Positions 5,712 through 7,713 of a stretch of 7,713 nucleotides of DNA are shown in pieces. Source of the stretch: JALZBL01 sp040004775 (lineage in GTDB: Bacteria > Actinomycetota > Actinomycetes > Mycobacteriales > Jatrophihabitantaceae); assembly GCA_040004775.1 (NCBI GenBank), contig JBDUAD010000117.1, positions 1-7,713 on the forward strand, read 5' to 3'. The stretch's first letter is position 1; every line of letters begins with the position of its first letter. Both the position numbers and the translations under genes were made by a program. Under the pieces are notes generated by a model. The model saw only the letters and a list, made by a program, of their open reading frames with translations, was not told the origin of the DNA and did no database searches.

Positions 5712-6554
5712 ATGGATCGGCGACTGACGGCCCTCGTGGTTGCGATCCTCGTCGCGACCGGATGTGGCGGCAACGCGGCGCGGCCCACCTCTTCGCAGTC
5801 GTCCGGACCGCACCCGTCGCCGTCGTCGGACCGGCTGGTGCATTTCGCCGGCCGGTCCCTCTACCTCGAGTGTCATGGTTCCGGAAGTCCGACTGCCGTC
5901 CTGGAGGCCGGTCTCGGCGGTGACCACCAGACGTGGCGGAGGGTCCTCCGGGCGTTACCGCAGACAGTCCGGGTCTGCGCGTATGACCGCGCGAACATCC
6001 CGCCGAGCTCGGCGCCTACGCCGGGGACGGCCATGGACGTCGCCGTCGACCTGCACGGCCTCCTGAACGCGTCGGGGGAGAAGCCGCCGTACGTGCTCGT
6101 CGGGTTCTCCTTCGGCGGCCTCACGACTCAGCTGTATGCCGCGTCGTACCCGCAGGACATCGCCGGCCTCGTCCTCGTCGAGTCAAACCATCCCGAGGAG
6201 GTTCGGCAGTTCGAGGCGCACCTGACCCCTGACCAGATCGCCGAGGACCGGGCGCAGAGCGCGCAGAACCCCGAGGAGATCGACCTCTACAAGAGCTTCG
6301 ACCAGGTACGCGCTGCGCCTGCGCTGCCTCATGTTCCCCTCGTAGTGGTCTCGAGTGGCCGGCCCGGTGACTGGCCGCCCGGCTGGGACCCGAAGCTGTT
6401 CGACCGGCTTCGGGCGCAGCAACAGGCCGATCTCGCCCACCGGGTGCCCGGCGGCACCCAGTTGATCGCCGGCCGCAGCGATCACGCCGTCCCCCAAAAG
6501 CAGCCCGAGACCGTCGTGCAGGCAATCCAGGCGGTCCTGGCCAGGATCCGCTGA
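5712..6554 (+). CDS. Predicted lipoprotein alpha/beta hydrolase
   Basis: This 280-residue protein starts MDRRLTALVVAILVATGCGG, a basic N-terminus, hydrophobic stretch and Cys18 in a relaxed lipobox (A-T-G-C, without the usual Leu at -3). It is therefore probably exported and lipid-anchored. A Pro/Ser-rich linker (about 24-40) leads to an alpha/beta hydrolase domain: VLEAGLGGDHQTW (oxyanion region), CAYDRA, the nucleophile elbow GFSFGG with Ser133, ESNHPEEV, and a late SDHAVPQKQPE with the likely catalytic His258. The acidic triad member is uncertain; Asp220 is one candidate. The substrate cannot be predicted; esterase or lipase-like activity is the family default. ATG 5712 was chosen because it gives the signal peptide; an in-frame upstream extension to 5589 overlaps the previous gene and has no signal-like character. 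The ribosome site (GAGCGG) is weak. It is separated from the upstream chain by about 100 bases and converges on nuoD. Confidence 0.85.
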   Translation: MDRRLTALVVAILVATGCGGNAARPTSSQSSGPHPSPSSDRLVHFAGRSLYLECHGSGSPTAVLEAGLGGDHQTWRRVLRALPQTVRVCAYDRANIPPSSAPTPGTAMDVAVDLHGLLNASGEKPPYVLVGFSFGGLTTQLYAASYPQDIAGLVLVESNHPEEVRQFEAHLTPDQIAEDRAQSAQNPEEIDLYKSFDQVRAAPALPHVPLVVVSSGRPGDWPPGWDPKLFDRLRAQQQADLAHRVPGGTQLIAGRSDHAVPQKQPETVVQAIQAVLARIR

Positions 6555-6559
6555 CGGCG

Positions 6560-7713
6560 TCACTTGTCGATGTCGCCGACCACGAAGAACATCGAGCCGA
6601 GGATGGCGATCAGGTCAGGCAGTAGGCAGCCCGGCAGCAGCGAGGCAAGGGCCTGGACGTTGCCGTAGGAGGCGGTGCGCAGTTTGAGCCGCCAGGGCGT
6701 CTTCTCGCCACGGGAGACGAGGTAGTAGCCGTTGATGCCGAGCGGGTTCTCCGTCCAGGCGTAGGTGTGGCCCTCCGGCGCCTTGACCACCTTGGGCAGC
6801 CGGACGTTGACCGGGCCGCCGACGGAGGCCAGTCGGTCGAGGCAGGCGTCTGCGAGGTCCAGGGAGACGTAGACCTGCTCGAGCAGGCACGAGAACCGTG
6901 CGTGGCAGTCGCCTGCCGTGTTGGTGACCACGCGTAGGACGTTCTGCAGGTCGGGGTAGGCGAGGTAGGGCTCGTCGCGGCGCAGGTCGAAGTCGACCCC
7001 GGACGCGCGGGCCACCGGGCCGCTGACGCCGTAGGACTGCGCCGCCTCGGCGGAGAGGATTCCGACGCCGCGGGTACGGGCCAGGAAGATCTCGTTGTCG
7101 CGGATCAGGCCGTCGATGTCCGGCATCCGACTGCGTACGTCGGCGACCGCCTGCCGTACCCGGCCGGTCCAGCCTGCCGGAACGTCCTCCTTGACCCCGC
7201 CGACCCGGTTGAACATGAAATGCATCCGGCCCCCGGCCGCCTCCTCCATCACCGCCTGGATCGTCTCCCGCTCCCGGAATGCGTAGAAGACCGGCGTGAT
7301 GGCCCCGATCTCCAGCGGGTAGGAGCCGAGGAACATCAGGTGGTTGAGCACCCGGTTGAGCTCGGCCATCAAGGTACGCAGCCACACCGCCCGGGTCGGC
7401 ACCTCGATGCCCAGCATGCGTTCCACGGCGAGGGCCAGCCCGAGTTCGTTGGAGAAGGCCGACAGCCAGTCGTGGCGGTTGGCCAGGACGAGGATCTGCC
7501 GGTAGTCGCGTACCTCGAACAGCTTCTCGGCGCCGCGGTGCATGTATCCGACGATCGGCTCGGCCCGGACCACCCGCTCGCCGTCGAGGGCGAGCTTGAG
7601 CCGCAGCACGCCGTGGGTGGAGGGGTGCTGGGGACCGATATTGAGGACCATGTCTGTCGAGGGGAGCTCGCCAGCGCCGGAGCCGACGCCGACGGTCACC
7701 TCGCCCGTGGTCA
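6560..7713 (-). CDS. nuoD: NADH-quinone oxidoreductase subunit D (49 kDa-type), start just outside the window
   Basis: NuoD is the peripheral-arm subunit of respiratory complex I that, with NuoB, forms the quinone site. Motifs, numbered from GTG 7699: GPQHPSTHGVLRL (22-34), EPIVGYMHRGAEKLFEVRDYRQ, NELGLALAVERMLGIEVP, AELNRVLNHLMFLGSYPLEIGAITP, FREREtIQ, MFNRVGGVKED, and the C-terminal LPDLIAILGSMFFVVGDIDK. The domain is complete and about 380 residues long, shorter than the roughly 440 of the main actinobacterial NuoD. It resembles the shorter second copy (NuoD2) of Streptomyces. Upstream of GTG 7699 the frame reads TTGEV, preceded by TG at the window edge, so the real start is probably an ATG or GTG with its first base outside the window. 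The usually conserved quinone-site Tyr is Trp78. The next gene downstream is convergent, so no further nuo gene follows directly. Confidence 0.95.
   Translation of the reverse strand, partial: TTGEVTVGVGSGAGELPSTDMVLNIGPQHPSTHGVLRLKLALDGERVVRAEPIVGYMHRGAEKLFEVRDYRQILVLANRHDWLSAFSNELGLALAVERMLGIEVPTRAVWLRTLMAELNRVLNHLMFLGSYPLEIGAITPVFYAFRERETIQAVMEEAAGGRMHFMFNRVGGVKEDVPAGWTGRVRQAVADVRSRMPDIDGLIRDNEIFLARTRGVGILSAEAAQSYGVSGPVARASGVDFDLRRDEPYLAYPDLQNVLRVVTNTAGDCHARFSCLLEQVYVSLDLADACLDRLASVGGPVNVRLPKVVKAPEGHTYAWTENPLGINGYYLVSRGEKTPWRLKLRTASYGNVQALASLLPGCLLPDLIAILGSMFFVVGDIDK

Overview
The window is very GC-rich, densely packed and has short or overlapping gene junctions. With its gene types (actinobacterial-style peroxiredoxin, HutU and HutI, a JmjC-type cupin, a sucrase/ferredoxin-like protein, and a NuoD of the actinobacterial 'second' type) it points to a high-GC actinobacterium. 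I cannot name the genus.

Layout. Positions 1-5611 hold one plus-strand gene chain: the 3' part of a PrxQ/BCP-like peroxiredoxin; hutU (urocanate hydratase); hutI (imidazolonepropionase); a small acidic Asp/Gly/Ala-rich repeat protein; a JmjC/cupin Fe(II)/2-oxoglutarate oxygenase; and a sucrase/ferredoxin-like protein. Every junction can be read as a 4-base stop/start overlap (ATGA, GTGA, ATGA, CTGA, ATGA). The CTGA case implies a non-canonical CTG start for the oxygenase. A roughly 100-base non-coding gap (5612-5711) follows, then a predicted lipoprotein alpha/beta hydrolase (5712-6554). This converges, five bases apart, on a minus-strand nuoD whose start codon lies just across the right edge.

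How the genes may work together. HutU and HutI are consecutive steps of histidine degradation (urocanate to imidazolone propionate to N-formimino-glutamate). The three genes behind hutI have no known role in that pathway, yet are tightly coupled to it. The small protein has a strong Shine-Dalgarno sequence and a 15-residue tandem repeat spaced with aspartates. It sits directly before a JmjC oxygenase, a family known to hydroxylate protein side chains, and then a probable [2Fe-2S] protein. The most interesting possibility here is a substrate-peptide, hydroxylase and redox-partner cassette. That is inference from context only.

The sequence shows no rRNA, tRNA, CRISPR array, insertion sequence or clear intrinsic terminator.
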